The position numbers and the translations under genes were made by a program. From the NCBI GenBank assembly GCA_903919455.1, contig CAIXIJ010000018.1, positions 33,934 through 97,933 of the forward strand: 64,000 nucleotides of DNA, written 5' to 3'. Positions 50,775 through 60,422 of this stretch are shown one piece after another. Numbering within the stretch: position 1 is the stretch's first letter; each line of letters starts with the position of its first letter. The notes under the pieces are model-generated. The model had not been told where the DNA came from. It did not search any database and worked only from the letters and a program-made list of their open reading frames with translations. Source of the DNA: an uncultured Acidimicrobiaceae bacterium (GTDB lineage Bacteria; Actinomycetota; Acidimicrobiia; Acidimicrobiales; Ilumatobacteraceae).

Positions 50775-50869
50775 TCGTGCCTCATCTCGTTTCGCGACAA
50801 GGTCGTTTTACCAGCTAGGTGGTGTTAAAGCCAGGCGCCCCTCTGCCAGGGTTCGGCAAGATTTCAGAA

Positions 50870-52552
50870 CTAGCTGCGTGCGAACTCGCGAATTACTCGG
50901 CCCGGACGCGCACCCGAGTGCTTGCCCTGCTCGGTGACGATCTTGCCGTTCACCAAGGTGGCCGCATAACCACGCGCCTTCACCAGGAGGCGACCCTTGC
51001 CACCAGGGAAATCATTCGCGTAGGTGGGGTGCTCGCTGGCGAGCTGGTCGATGTCGAACACGTTGATGTCGGCGAACTGGCCGACCGCCAGCGTGCCCCG
51101 CTCCTTCAGGCCCAGCACTGCAGCCGGGAACGAGGTGAGCTTGCGGATGGCCTCGGCCAACGCCACCTTGTTGCGCGTGCGGTGCCAGTAGGTGAGGAAG
51201 TGCGTGCTGGCATCGGCGTCGCAGATCTGGCCGGCGTGCGCGCCGGTGTCGGCGAGGCCCGGGTAGACGTTCGGCAGCGAGAGCAGATCACCCATTGCGT
51301 CGGTCGCACGATTGAAGAACCAGGTGTTGAACAGTTCCTGGCCATCGCTCTCGATGAGTCGGTCGATCACGAAGTCCACAGGGTGCACACCCAACGCGGC
51401 GGCATGATCGGCCACCGACATGCCGCCCTCTTCGTGATAGTCGGGCGAGGCGCCCACGCCGAGCGGGTGGATGAAGTTCGGGTCGTACCACATGCCCTTG
51501 TCCTTGCCTTCCTCCACGAGGAGGGCACGGGTGGCGGGGTCTTTCAGCGCAGCCACGCGGTCGGCGATGGTGGGCAACTGCATCAGCTGGCGCCACTGCT
51601 TGCCCTTCACCGGAGCGATCTGAGCAAGACCGCACAGCGAACCGCTCGGACGAGTCATGGAAGCAAGTGTGATGTTGCCGTGCTTGCTGTTCTCGTTCTC
51701 GAGAAACCCGCCGAACACATCGAGGCCGCCGCGACCGCTGTTGCCGACGCCGCCGGAGAACAGCACGTCGCCGCAGGACTGCGCCATCTCCTTCAACAGC
51801 GTGAACTCCAACCCGCCGCGTGTGGCGAAGTCGTTGACCGCTTGGAACAGGCCGCCGCCGGCGGCGTTCATGCCATCGGCGACCGCAAGGTATTCGTCGA
51901 TCGGCGCCAACGTGCCGGGCACGTAGCGGCCATCGGGCACCACGTGCAGCAGGATGCGCGAGGTGCTGAACCCCACCGCACCGCCAGCGATGCTCTCTTC
52001 GGCGATGTCGCGCATCGCGTTCAGTTCTTCCGGGGTGGCGGGCTCGTCGCTGAGCGAGCGATCGCCCATCACGTGGTAGCGCACCGCGCAATGGCCCACC
52101 ATGCCCACGATGTTGAGGGCCGGCTCCATGCGCTCCACGGAGTCGAGATACTCGGGATAGGTCTCCCAGTCCCATGGCAATCCGTCGAGGATGGCATCGC
52201 GAGGAATGTCTTCCACGCTCTCCATCATCTCGGCGAGGAACTCACGGTTCTCCGGGCGGACCGGGGCGAAGGTGACACCACAGTTGCCCATGAGCACCGT
52301 GGTGACGCCGTGCCAGGAGCTGGAGGTCATGTACGGGTCCCAGCCCACCTGCGCATCGAGGTGGGTGTGGAGATCGATGAAGCCGGGCGACACGATCTGC
52401 CCTGTGGCGTCGATCTCGCGAGTTGCCACCTCGCCCACGAGGTTGCCGATGGCCGAGATGCGGTCGCCGTCGATGGCGATGTCGGCCACATACCCCTCAC
52501 GGCCGGTGCCGTCGACGATGGTGCCATTGCGAATGATCAGGTCGTGCGCCAC
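50870..52552 (-). CDS. Amidohydrolase, N-acyl-D-amino-acid deacylase-like
   Basis: 560 residues from a GTG preceded by GGGGGGATTT. Opens HDLIIRNGTIVDGTGREGYVADIAI, then SPGFIDLHTHLDAQVGWDPYMTSSSWHGVTTVLMGNCGV with the metal-binding H-x-H, later GVGFSTSRILLHVVPDGRYVPGT, LLSLPNVYPGLADTGAHAGQICDADA with the catalytic Asp, and the terminal strand GTLAVGQFADINVFDIDQL. This matches the D-aminoacylase branch of the amidohydrolase superfamily. Function: deacylation of N-acyl-D-amino acids or related amide bonds in the cytoplasm. The TetR gene lies divergently 236 bases away. Confidence 0.83.
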   Translation of the reverse strand: MAHDLIIRNGTIVDGTGREGYVADIAIDGDRISAIGNLVGEVATREIDATGQIVSPGFIDLHTHLDAQVGWDPYMTSSSWHGVTTVLMGNCGVTFAPVRPENREFLAEMMESVEDIPRDAILDGLPWDWETYPEYLDSVERMEPALNIVGMVGHCAVRYHVMGDRSLSDEPATPEELNAMRDIAEESIAGGAVGFSTSRILLHVVPDGRYVPGTLAPIDEYLAVADGMNAAGGGLFQAVNDFATRGGLEFTLLKEMAQSCGDVLFSGGVGNSGRGGLDVFGGFLENENSKHGNITLASMTRPSGSLCGLAQIAPVKGKQWRQLMQLPTIADRVAALKDPATRALLVEEGKDKGMWYDPNFIHPLGVGASPDYHEEGGMSVADHAAALGVHPVDFVIDRLIESDGQELFNTWFFNRATDAMGDLLSLPNVYPGLADTGAHAGQICDADASTHFLTYWHRTRNKVALAEAIRKLTSFPAAVLGLKERGTLAVGQFADINVFDIDQLASEHPTYANDFPGGKGRLLVKARGYAATLVNGKIVTEQGKHSGARPGRVIREFARS

Positions 52553-52788
52553 AAATCCCCCCGGGTTCGAAGCACGACCATACCGACCGGTCTCTACAGA
52601 AACCGCACCGGAAGCCGCTACCGACTGATCTGTAAATAAAGGTAACGTCAAGGTTGTCAGCTGGTGTTGACGGAGCGCGCGCCTGCGTCTTGACTGGCGA
52701 GATTCCGGCGAGTTGCGAGGCTCGCTGGTGGCGATGGCCCGGGAATCGGATGAAGCGGGAGTTCTCCGATCCCGGGGCCATCGCCTGT

Positions 52789-53430
52789 ATGCGCAAGGAT
52801 TGGGTCGTGGCGGGTTCAGGAAGTCCAAGGCAACGACACAGCGCGGAAGATCGCCGGCGCGAGATTCTCGACGCGGCGGTTCGACTGTTCTCCGAACGCG
52901 GTTATCGATCCACCGGCATCATCGCCTTGGCGGCAGAGGTGGGCATCACGCATTCCGGCCTGTTGCACCACTTCGGTACGAAGGAAGCGATCCTTCACGC
53001 CGTCGCCAACGAGCGCGTGGAGCGCGACACGGCGATCTACACCGAGGTGTTCAAAGATGGTGGCCGCCGAGCCATCGCACGCCTGCCCGAACTGGGCCGC
53101 CACTTCCTGTCGGACCCAATGCGCACCCGCATGTTCAGTGTGCTGGTGGCCGAGAGTCTCGGAGAGTCAGACCCGCTACACGACTACTTCGTGAACCGTT
53201 TTCAGATGGGCCGCACCCTGCTGCAGTTCATGCTCACGACGGGCATTCAGCGCGGCGAATTCCACGCCGACATCGACCCCGTGCTGATTGCCGGCGAGAT
53301 GCAGGCATTTGCATCCGGCCTGGAAACGCAGTGGTTCCTCGATCGCGACGACGACCGCTTCATGCGCACCTATGAGGCGTACTCCGCAGCGCTGGCAAGT
53401 CGCATCTGCATCCCGTTCGTCGAGGGCTGA
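52789..53430 (+). CDS. TetR-family transcriptional regulator
   Basis: About 214 residues. RREILDAAVRLFSERGYRSTGIIALAAEVGITHSGLLHHFGTKEAILHAV is the TetR helix-turn-helix; the C-terminal ligand half follows with ALASRICIPFVEG at the end. Start is uncertain: ATG 52789 gives a clean N-terminus, while GTG 52807 has AAGGA seven bases before it; the ORF track at 52654 is longer. The 236-base gap to the divergent amidohydrolase holds ACCGACCGGT and an AT-rich patch (AAATAAAGG), the likely control region. The target is not known. Confidence 0.83.
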   Translation: MRKDWVVAGSGSPRQRHSAEDRRREILDAAVRLFSERGYRSTGIIALAAEVGITHSGLLHHFGTKEAILHAVANERVERDTAIYTEVFKDGGRRAIARLPELGRHFLSDPMRTRMFSVLVAESLGESDPLHDYFVNRFQMGRTLLQFMLTTGIQRGEFHADIDPVLIAGEMQAFASGLETQWFLDRDDDRFMRTYEAYSAALASRICIPFVEG

Positions 53431-53433
53431 CCC

Positions 53434-54591
53434 TCACGAACGACGCGTACGCCGGTGGCCCTTGATGCGCCGCAACGTCACCGTGTGCATGGCACCCAGC
53501 ACGACCGTCATCACTGTCACCACGATGAGCGGCGGCAACCATCGGCCCAACACCGGCACCACCGCGCCGAGCGCCAGCACGATCCATCGTTCGGGCGCCA
53601 CGCGATGGATCGCTCGCCACTGGATGGCGGACAACCCACCGATGTAGGTCAGCACGGAGAGCGCCAACACCCAACGGTCCTGCAGATCGAACCGTTGCGT
53701 CGGATGTTCGACGATGTGCTTGGCCACCACCGCGTAGAGGATCAACCCGAACGCCACCGGAAAGTGGCCGAAGGTGAACATGTCGCGAGCGAGGCGCCCC
53801 CGTTCCTCCCCTTGCGCCGCCCGGAGGTGGCGTTCGCTCACCTCCGGAAGGTACGCGAAGTAGGTCCACCACAGCACGCAGGCCATCGCCACGGCCACCG
53901 TGAGACCGGCAACGTTCCGAGCAGTGAGACCAGCCCCGGCCAGGGTGGCACCAGCCGCCACCAGTACCTCACCGAGCGAGATGATGATGAACAGCGCATG
54001 CCGTTCGGCGAAATGCACCGGGTCGATCGTCCAACTTCCACCGGCCGCACGTAATGCACCGACGACGTTCAACAGGGCGGCAACCGTCCAGAGCACCACC
54101 CGCGCGTTGCCGGGCAACAGCGCACCCGCCATCACCACGATCGGCGACGCAACAGCGAACGTGGCGTACCGGATGTACGAACCACGAGTGGATTCGTGAC
54201 CCCACGCAACACTGCCCTGAATGGCGAGCACCAGCAGTTGCACACCCATGTACGCCGCACCGAACCACGGCCCTCCGTCGCCGAATGCCGACGGAATGCT
54301 GGCCGTCGCCACCAGTGCCACGGGGATGATGCTCAGCACCAGCACGCGCGTGGCCACCACGGCCTGCAGATCGATTGCGGAGCCCACCCACGTGAACTGC
54401 GACCACTGCCACCACATCAGCCAGGCCAGCAGCAACCCTCGGCCCAACCCTGCAGCGGTCTGATCGTGTGCGATGAACGCCGCGATCTGCGTGACGGCGA
54501 ACACGAAGACGAGGTCGAGAAAGAGTTCGAGATTGGTGGCGTGCCGTTCTCGTTGCTCGGCCGCCACTTCGGTGCCGGCGTGTTCGGTCAC
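53434..54591 (-). CDS. Low-temperature-requirement protein LtrA-like membrane protein
   Basis: 385 residues starting at GTG 54591, which overlaps the hisD stop (GTGA) and has AGGAA six bases upstream. ERHATNLELFLDLVFVFAVTQIAAFIAHD is the LtrA signature; GHESTRGSYIRYATFAVASPIVV and FAERHALFIIISLGEVLVAAG complete it. About eleven hydrophobic segments. Only named for a cold-sensitive Listeria mutant; its molecular role is unknown. Converges on TetR with a four-base gap. The 646-residue ORF-track reading is its extension into hisD and is wrong. Confidence 0.87.
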   Translation of the reverse strand: MTEHAGTEVAAEQRERHATNLELFLDLVFVFAVTQIAAFIAHDQTAAGLGRGLLLAWLMWWQWSQFTWVGSAIDLQAVVATRVLVLSIIPVALVATASIPSAFGDGGPWFGAAYMGVQLLVLAIQGSVAWGHESTRGSYIRYATFAVASPIVVMAGALLPGNARVVLWTVAALLNVVGALRAAGGSWTIDPVHFAERHALFIIISLGEVLVAAGATLAGAGLTARNVAGLTVAVAMACVLWWTYFAYLPEVSERHLRAAQGEERGRLARDMFTFGHFPVAFGLILYAVVAKHIVEHPTQRFDLQDRWVLALSVLTYIGGLSAIQWRAIHRVAPERWIVLALGAVVPVLGRWLPPLIVVTVMTVVLGAMHTVTLRRIKGHRRTRRS

Positions 54592-55916
54592 GAACGTTCC
54601 TGGCGGATCGACGCGGCTCGTGAGTGCGCGGCGAAACCTTCGTGTCGGCTCATCGCCAGGATGGTGGGCGTCATGCGGGCAAGCGCCGTTGCGTCGGCCC
54701 GGGCCACGGCGGTGCGCTTCAGAAAGGTGTCGGCCGTGATGCCGCTGCTGACATGGGCGAACCCGCCCGTGGGCAGGCTGGCAGGACATCCGATCACGAA
54801 GTTGCCGCCGCTGAACAGCGTGTGCTGACCGATGAGGATTTCGCCAGCATTCACCAGCAGGTCGAGCAACTCGGCCTCGGCGTCGGGCGCCACGGCAACC
54901 TGAAGATGCTCGGGAGCCCAACGATTGGCAACCTCGGCGGCCTCGGCCAGATCGCGCACCAGCACGCAGCCACCGTTCGCTCCAAGCGCGGCGCGGGCAG
55001 CCTCGGCTCGCTGTGCAGGAAGATCCGCGAGCTGTAGTTCCAACTCGATGTCGATGCGATCTGCCAGCGAGGCCGACGGCGTGATGAGCAGCACAGCCGA
55101 GTCGGTGCCATGTTCGGCTTCGTTCAACAGGTCGGCCGCCGCCAGGCGCGGGTCGGCGGAGTCGTCGGCGATCACCACGCTCTCGGTGGGACCCAGGATC
55201 ATCATCGTCGCCACGCCATAGCGCTGCATTTCCACCTGCGCACACGCCACGGGCGGGCTGCCCGGGCCCACGATCTTGCGCACCTGCGGGATGGTGGCGG
55301 TGCCGAATCCGAGCGCTGCCACGCCGGCCGGACCATTTACGCGAAACACGTCGGTGATCCCAAGTTTGCGACACACCACCAGCACGGCCGGATCGATGCG
55401 GCCACTGCCGTCGGGCATGGGGGGCACGACCAGCGCCACCTTCGGCACGCCTGCCACCACGGCCGGCACGCCGAGTTGATACGCCACGCTGGGATAGCTG
55501 GCCTTGCCGCTGGGCACGAACAGACCGGCCGAGGTGATGGGTGTGATCTTCTCGCCGACGGTCAGGCCTGGCTCACTCTCGAAACTCCAGTCGGCAGCAC
55601 GGAGCATCAGTTGTTCGTTGAACGCCCGCAGGTGTGCGATGGCATCGTCGATGGCCGCGTCGACATCCGCATCCACCGCCGCGGCTTCCAGTTCCTCGGC
55701 CGTCGCCTTCAGTTGATGCGGCTCCAGCGACACGTTGTCCCAGTCGCGCATCGCCCGACACACGGCTTCGTCGCCGTGGGCGCGTACGTCGTCGATGATG
55801 CGCCCGATCGACTGCTTCAGATCCTCATCGAAGATGGCTTCCAGACCCCGCGAGCAGAGGGCAACACGATCGGCTTCAGCCATCGTTTCCCAGGTGTTCC
55901 GGCGCATCACGGGCAT
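54588..55916 (-). CDS. hisD: Histidinol dehydrogenase
   Basis: 442 residues. Catalyses L-histidinol to L-histidine with two NAD+, the last step of histidine synthesis. Motifs: LFVPSGKASYPSVAYQLGVPA, VVADDSADP-like ESVVIADDSADPR, NEAEHGTDSAVLLI with the catalytic Glu-His, and HTLFSGGNFVIGCPASLPTGGFAHVSSG near the zinc site. No other his gene is in the window, so this may be a catabolic HisD-like dehydrogenase instead. TAGCGT seven bases before the ATG suggests a leaderless transcript. Coupled to the LtrA-like gene. Confidence 0.82.
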   Translation of the reverse strand: MPVMRRNTWETMAEADRVALCSRGLEAIFDEDLKQSIGRIIDDVRAHGDEAVCRAMRDWDNVSLEPHQLKATAEELEAAAVDADVDAAIDDAIAHLRAFNEQLMLRAADWSFESEPGLTVGEKITPITSAGLFVPSGKASYPSVAYQLGVPAVVAGVPKVALVVPPMPDGSGRIDPAVLVVCRKLGITDVFRVNGPAGVAALGFGTATIPQVRKIVGPGSPPVACAQVEMQRYGVATMMILGPTESVVIADDSADPRLAAADLLNEAEHGTDSAVLLITPSASLADRIDIELELQLADLPAQRAEAARAALGANGGCVLVRDLAEAAEVANRWAPEHLQVAVAPDAEAELLDLLVNAGEILIGQHTLFSGGNFVIGCPASLPTGGFAHVSSGITADTFLKRTAVARADATALARMTPTILAMSRHEGFAAHSRAASIRQERS

Positions 55917-55935
55917 GCCCCCGACGCTAGCGGCC

Positions 55936-57363
55936 TCACAACGCGGGCCGCCGGTGGAACCAGGGGTCGGCCTGTTCGAGTTGCGTCGCCAACTGAAGGA
56001 GAACGTGATCGTCGCCCGCGCGCCCCATCAACTGTGTACCCACCGGCAGGCCGGCGGCATTCCACCATAGCGGCAGGTTCATCGCGGGCTGTCCGGTGCC
56101 GTTCGCCAGTGCCGTGTACGGCGAGTAGGGCAACACATGGTCCACGCGATACTCGAGGAACGAGTTCCATCCATCGGGCCGACCTGTCGCAAAGCGGCCG
56201 ATGCGGGCTGGAGGTTCACCCAGCGTTGCGGTGAGCAGCATGTCGAACGGCTGTAGGAAGCGGGCCATGGCGCGGCCGAATGCATGCAGGGTCTGCACCG
56301 CCGACAGATACTGGGCGCCGGACAACGTTCGCCCATACGCCACTGCCAACTGGGTGACACGCTCGGTGCGTTCGAGCGCATCCGCACCAACGGACTCCAC
56401 CGTGAGTTGCGTGCCGCAGGCCACGATGTCGGTCCAGGCGCGAATGAAGGCCTCCATGTCCAGCACCGGGTCTTCCGGCACCACCTCGTGACCCAACGAT
56501 TCCAACAATTGCGCCGTGTGCTCCACGGCCTCCACGCAATCCGGGTGCACAGCGGCACCCGTGAAGCTGCGTGTCGAGACCGCAATGCGCAATCGACGCG
56601 GCGCCAACGCAACCGCCGCGGTGTAGGAACCAATATGCGGTGGCGCGTAGTACGGCGTCCCCACATCCGGGCCGACAGTGGCGTCGAGCATCACCGCGGT
56701 GTCGCGCACCGAGCGAGTGAAGAACCCGTCGATGGCCATGCCTGCCCAACCCTCGCCCGATGCCGGCCCGTCGGGCAGCAGGGCACGGGTGGGTTTCAGG
56801 CCGAACAACCCGCACGACGATGCGGGGATGCGCACCGAACCGCCACCGTCACTGCCGTGCGCCATCGGCACCACCCCCGCCGCCACTGCTGCAGCGCAAC
56901 CGCCGCTGGATCCGCCCGCCACATGATCCACGTTCCACGGATTGCGGGTGGGTCGGCCGTACACCGCGGCCTCGGTGGTGACACCCACGCCGAACTCCGG
57001 GCTAGTGCCGCGCGCGAACGTGACCGCACCCGTGGATTGCATCCGAAGGAAGATCTCGCTGTCGTAGGTGTAGCGGTAGCCGTCGAAGAGCCGCGAGCCC
57101 ATGGAGGTGGGGAAGTCGGCGGCTTCGCAGCCGAGGTCCTTGATCATGAACGGCACACCGGTGAACGGACCGTCGGGCAGGCCACGTTCGATGGCTTCCC
57201 GGGCCACTGCCTCCTGCACGTGCACCACCGCGGCAATGGCGTCGTCGGTTGCCGCTGCACGCTCCAACGCCAGCGTGAGCAGTTCGCCGGAGGTGACATC
57301 GCCCGCTCGCACCAGCGCCGCCAGGCCAACGGCATCGAACTCCACGTACTCGTCGAATCGCAT
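55936..57363 (-). CDS. Amidase, amidase-signature family
   Basis: 475 residues. [24 protein letters not shown] holds the catalytic Lys; [48 protein letters not shown] has the cis-Ser and nucleophile Ser of the Ser-Ser-Lys triad in the glycine-rich signature. The N-terminus ([25 protein letters not shown]) and length are normal. It hydrolyses small or acyl amides; it is not GatA, since gatB and gatC are absent. Lies 19 bases upstream of hisD, same strand. Diverges from purA across 73 bases. Confidence 0.87.
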   Translation of the reverse strand: MRFDEYVEFDAVGLAALVRAGDVTSGELLTLALERAAATDDAIAAVVHVQEAVAREAIERGLPDGPFTGVPFMIKDLGCEAADFPTSMGSRLFDGYRYTYDSEIFLRMQSTGAVTFARGTSPEFGVGVTTEAAVYGRPTRNPWNVDHVAGGSSGGCAAAVAAGVVPMAHGSDGGGSVRIPASSCGLFGLKPTRALLPDGPASGEGWAGMAIDGFFTRSVRDTAVMLDATVGPDVGTPYYAPPHIGSYTAAVALAPRRLRIAVSTRSFTGAAVHPDCVEAVEHTAQLLESLGHEVVPEDPVLDMEAFIRAWTDIVACGTQLTVESVGADALERTERVTQLAVAYGRTLSGAQYLSAVQTLHAFGRAMARFLQPFDMLLTATLGEPPARIGRFATGRPDGWNSFLEYRVDHVLPYSPYTALANGTGQPAMNLPLWWNAAGLPVGTQLMGRAGDDHVLLQLATQLEQADPWFHRRPAL

Positions 57364-57435
57364 GGGACCATCGTGTCACGACCCGAGCCAGTAGGCTTCC
57401 GTCACGTTCCGGTCACCTCCGAGGAGCGTTCAGCC

Positions 57436-58659
57436 ATGCCCGTCACAGTTGTCGTAGGCGCCCAGTGGGGCGACGAGGGCAAGGCCAAGGTCATCGACCT
57501 GCTCGCAGCCGAGCACAGCCATGTCGTCCGCTATCAGGGCGGTCACAACGCCGGCCACACCGTCGTGGTGGGAACCGAGCGGTATGCGCTCCAACTCATC
57601 CCCAGCGGTGTGCTGTACCCGCACATCGTGCCGGTCATCGGCAACGGCGTGGTGGTGGATCTGCCCACCCTGTTCAGAGAGATCGACACGCTCGAGGGAC
57701 GCGGCATCAGCTGCGCCAAGTTGAAGGTGAGCAGCCAGGCCCACCTGATCTTCCCGTGGCACCAGTCGCTCGACGCCCTGTACGAGGCCAAGCGCGGCGA
57801 CGAGAAGATCGGCACCACGCTGAAAGGCATCGGCCCGGCATACTCCGACAAGGCCCGACGTATCGGCCTTCGTGCCGGCGACGTGCTCGACTCCGCCGCA
57901 TTCGCTGACGCCGTGCGGGCGAACTGCACGTATCACAACCGCGAGATCGAAGGCCTCGGTGGCGAGGCCATCGATGCCGACGCTGTGGCCGCACAATTCG
58001 CTGAGCTCGGCGCACGTCTGGCCCCCTATGTCGCCGACACCGTGGAGATGCTGCACGAGGCGCTCGACCGCGACGACGCACTCCTGCTGGAGGGCGCCCA
58101 GGCCACCTTCCTCGACCTCGACCACGGCACCTACCCGTTCGTCACCTCCAGCAACCCCACCGCGGGTGGGGCGTGTGTCGGCACGGGCATCGGCCCCCGC
58201 TATCTCACCCGCATCGTGGGCATCACCAAGGCCTATGCCACCCGCGTCGGATCCGGTCCGTTCGCCACCGAGCTCACCGACGAACTGGGCGACAAGCTGG
58301 TCGACATCGGCCGCGAGTTCGGCACCGTCACCGGCCGTCGGCGTCGTTGCGGTTGGCTCGACCTGGTGATGCTGCGCAAGGCCGTGCGCATCAACAGCCT
58401 CACCGAACTGGCACTCACGAAACTCGACGTGCTCGACACGTTCGAGGAGGTGAAGATCTGCACCGAGTACGACGCCGAAGGCTCGCCCGTCTACGCCGTG
58501 CTGCCCGGCTGGCTCACCGACATCAGGGCAGTCAACGACATCGATGCCCTGCCCGCCAAGGCTCGCGACTTCGTGTCGCTGGTCGAGCGAGAAGTGGGCA
58601 TCCCCGTGAAGATCGTCGGCACCGGCGCCGAGCGAGAGAGCTACGTGATCTGGTCATGA
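57436..58659 (+). CDS. purA: Adenylosuccinate synthetase
   Basis: 407 residues. Joins IMP and aspartate with GTP in AMP synthesis. VVVGAQWGDEGKAKVIDLLAAEHSHVVRYQGGHNAGHTVVVG has the P-loop-like GDEGK and the catalytic Asp and His; later TLKGIGPAYSDKARRIGLRAGD, LEGAQATFLDLDHGTYPFVTSSN and VTGRRRRCGWLDLVMLRKAV are all diagnostic. Note GDEGKA where GDEGKG is usual. GAGGAG before the ATG at 57436 is a strong ribosome site; the ORF-track start is far too early. Its stop overlaps the purB ATG. Confidence 0.95.
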   Translation: MPVTVVVGAQWGDEGKAKVIDLLAAEHSHVVRYQGGHNAGHTVVVGTERYALQLIPSGVLYPHIVPVIGNGVVVDLPTLFREIDTLEGRGISCAKLKVSSQAHLIFPWHQSLDALYEAKRGDEKIGTTLKGIGPAYSDKARRIGLRAGDVLDSAAFADAVRANCTYHNREIEGLGGEAIDADAVAAQFAELGARLAPYVADTVEMLHEALDRDDALLLEGAQATFLDLDHGTYPFVTSSNPTAGGACVGTGIGPRYLTRIVGITKAYATRVGSGPFATELTDELGDKLVDIGREFGTVTGRRRRCGWLDLVMLRKAVRINSLTELALTKLDVLDTFEEVKICTEYDAEGSPVYAVLPGWLTDIRAVNDIDALPAKARDFVSLVEREVGIPVKIVGTGAERESYVIWS

Positions 58660-59960
58660 TCCCCCGGTACACCATGCCCGAGATGGCTGCCGTGTTCTCC
58701 GACACGGCCCGTTTCGGGCGTTACCTCGAGATCGAACTGCTGGCCACCGAGGCGCATGTGGCCCTGGGCGTAGTGCCAGCCGCCGACGCCGCCACCTGCC
58801 GCGACCGCGCCCCGCAGGTGGACGATGCCTTCGTCACTGCCGTGGAGGATCGAGAGAAGATCACCGACCACGACGTGGCCGCATTCGTCGACGTCGTGCA
58901 GAACGCCATCGGCACCCCCGCGGGTGCCTGGATCCACTACGGCCTCACCTCCAGCGACGTGGTCGACACCGCGTGGTGCTGGATGCTGCGCGACGCGTGC
59001 GATCTGCTGCTCGAAGCCGCCGACGGCCTGGTGGCCGCTCTCGTGCGCATGGCCCGCGAACACCGTCACACGGTGATGATCGGCCGCACCCACGGCATCC
59101 ACGCCGAGCCCACCACCTTCGGGGCCAAGGTGGCCTTGTGGGCGCTGCAGGTGGACCGCGATCGCACCCGCTTGCGCGCCGCGCGCGACACCGTCGCGGT
59201 GTGCAAGCTCAGCGGTGCGGTAGGCACCTACAGCAACATCGACCCGAGCATCGAGGCGCATGTCGCAGCGGCCCTCCGCCTGAAGGCCGTGCCCGCTACA
59301 CAGGTCATCGCCCGCGACCGCCACGCCGAGTTCCTCTACGCGTGCGCTTCGGTAGGCGCCACCATGGAACTCATCGCGGTGGAGCTGCGGCATCTGCAGC
59401 GCACCGAGGTGCGCGAGGTACAGGAAGGGTTCAAGGCCGGCCAGAAGGGCTCCAGTGCGATGCCGCACAAGCGCAACCCCATCAGCGCCGAGACCATCAG
59501 CGGCCTCAGCCGCGTGCTGCGCGGCAATCTGCAGGCCGGTATGCAGGACGTGGCGCTGTGGCACGAGCGCGACATCTCCCACAGTTCCGTCGAACGCGTG
59601 GTGCTGCCCGACAGCGCATTGTTGGCCTACTACGTCATGCGCCGCATGACTCGTTTGCTCGACGGCCTCCAGGTGTTTCCCGACCGCATGGTGGCAAACC
59701 TGTGGGCCAGCCACGGACTGGTGTTCAGCCAGCCAGTGCTGCTGGGTCTGGTGCAGGCCGGCCTCACCCGCGACGAGGCGTACCGCATCGTGCAGGAGAA
59801 CGCCGGACGTGCGTGGGACGAAGGTCGTTCGTTTCGCGAACTACTGGACGCCGATGAACGGGTCACCGTGCCGGCCGAGGTGCTGGATGCAGCGTTCGAT
59901 CTCGAGCGCAGTGTTCGCCACGCTGGGCGTGGTGTCGATGCGCTCGATGCGCTGGGCTGA
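58656..59960 (+). CDS. purB: Adenylosuccinate lyase
   Basis: 434 residues. Splits adenylosuccinate and SAICAR to release fumarate, so it acts right after PurA. IPRYTMPEMAAVFSDTARFGRYLEIELLATEAHVALGVVP is the usual start, HYGLTSSDVVDTA and GRTHGIHAEPTTFG hold the catalytic His, and GSSAMPHKRNPISAE is the fumarase/lyase signature loop with Ser. Length is normal. The ATGA overlap with purA means translation is coupled. Confidence 0.95.
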   Translation: MIPRYTMPEMAAVFSDTARFGRYLEIELLATEAHVALGVVPAADAATCRDRAPQVDDAFVTAVEDREKITDHDVAAFVDVVQNAIGTPAGAWIHYGLTSSDVVDTAWCWMLRDACDLLLEAADGLVAALVRMAREHRHTVMIGRTHGIHAEPTTFGAKVALWALQVDRDRTRLRAARDTVAVCKLSGAVGTYSNIDPSIEAHVAAALRLKAVPATQVIARDRHAEFLYACASVGATMELIAVELRHLQRTEVREVQEGFKAGQKGSSAMPHKRNPISAETISGLSRVLRGNLQAGMQDVALWHERDISHSSVERVVLPDSALLAYYVMRRMTRLLDGLQVFPDRMVANLWASHGLVFSQPVLLGLVQAGLTRDEAYRIVQENAGRAWDEGRSFRELLDADERVTVPAEVLDAAFDLERSVRHAGRGVDALDALG

Positions 59961-59963
59961 GCC

Positions 59964-60377
59964 CTACTTGGCGCGGCTCACGCCGGCGGCCTTCAGTACC
60001 GCCGCTTCCACGCCAACGGCGCGCCATGCCGCATACGACACGCCGGTGCGGTCGCTGTACCCCTTCGCCACCTCGATGAAGGAGTGCTCCAGCGCCTCCA
60101 TGTCGAACTTCATCGCAAACGCGTTCAGTTCGTCCTGCAGGTCCATGCGTTCCTGGACGAGCTTGAGCTCCTGCAGCGGATCCGCCTCGAGCAATTCCTT
60201 GTCGACGGCAGCCAGCCGGCGCGCCACGGACTCGGGCGTACGCTTTCGGCCCGGGCCAGACTTTGTGCCGCGGAGCGCTTCGAGATACTCGCGCACCACA
60301 CGACCCTCTACACGACCAAGAGCGAGTGCCGCTTTGTGCTCGTCGGTCAACGGACCTTTGGGACCACGTTTTGCCAT
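59964..60377 (-). CDS. Conserved small basic/acidic helical protein, unknown
   Basis: 137 residues. Starts MAKRGPKGPLTDEHKAALALGRVEGRVVREYLEALR, with a KRGPKGP basic tail that could touch DNA or RNA, then GRKRTPESVARRLAAVDKELLEADPLQELKLVQERMDLQDEL (helical, acidic), and ends SYAAWRAVGVEAAVLKAAGVSRAK. From memory similar proteins are common in Actinobacteria and are unnamed; the C-terminal 'SYAAWRxxGVxAxVLKxAGV' is the conserved piece. TATGCT seven bases before the ATG suggests a leaderless start. It converges on purB, three bases away. Confidence 0.7.
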   Translation of the reverse strand: MAKRGPKGPLTDEHKAALALGRVEGRVVREYLEALRGTKSGPGRKRTPESVARRLAAVDKELLEADPLQELKLVQERMDLQDELNAFAMKFDMEALEHSFIEVAKGYSDRTGVSYAAWRAVGVEAAVLKAAGVSRAK

Positions 60378-60422
60378 GATTCACAGCATAGTTTCTTCCA
60401 GCCCGATTTACCAGGGAAAAGG

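Noticed and set aside
53434-55374. 646-residue LtrA-like ORF
   Set aside because: The first 260 residues are a frame through hisD; the LtrA fold begins at the GTG at 54591.
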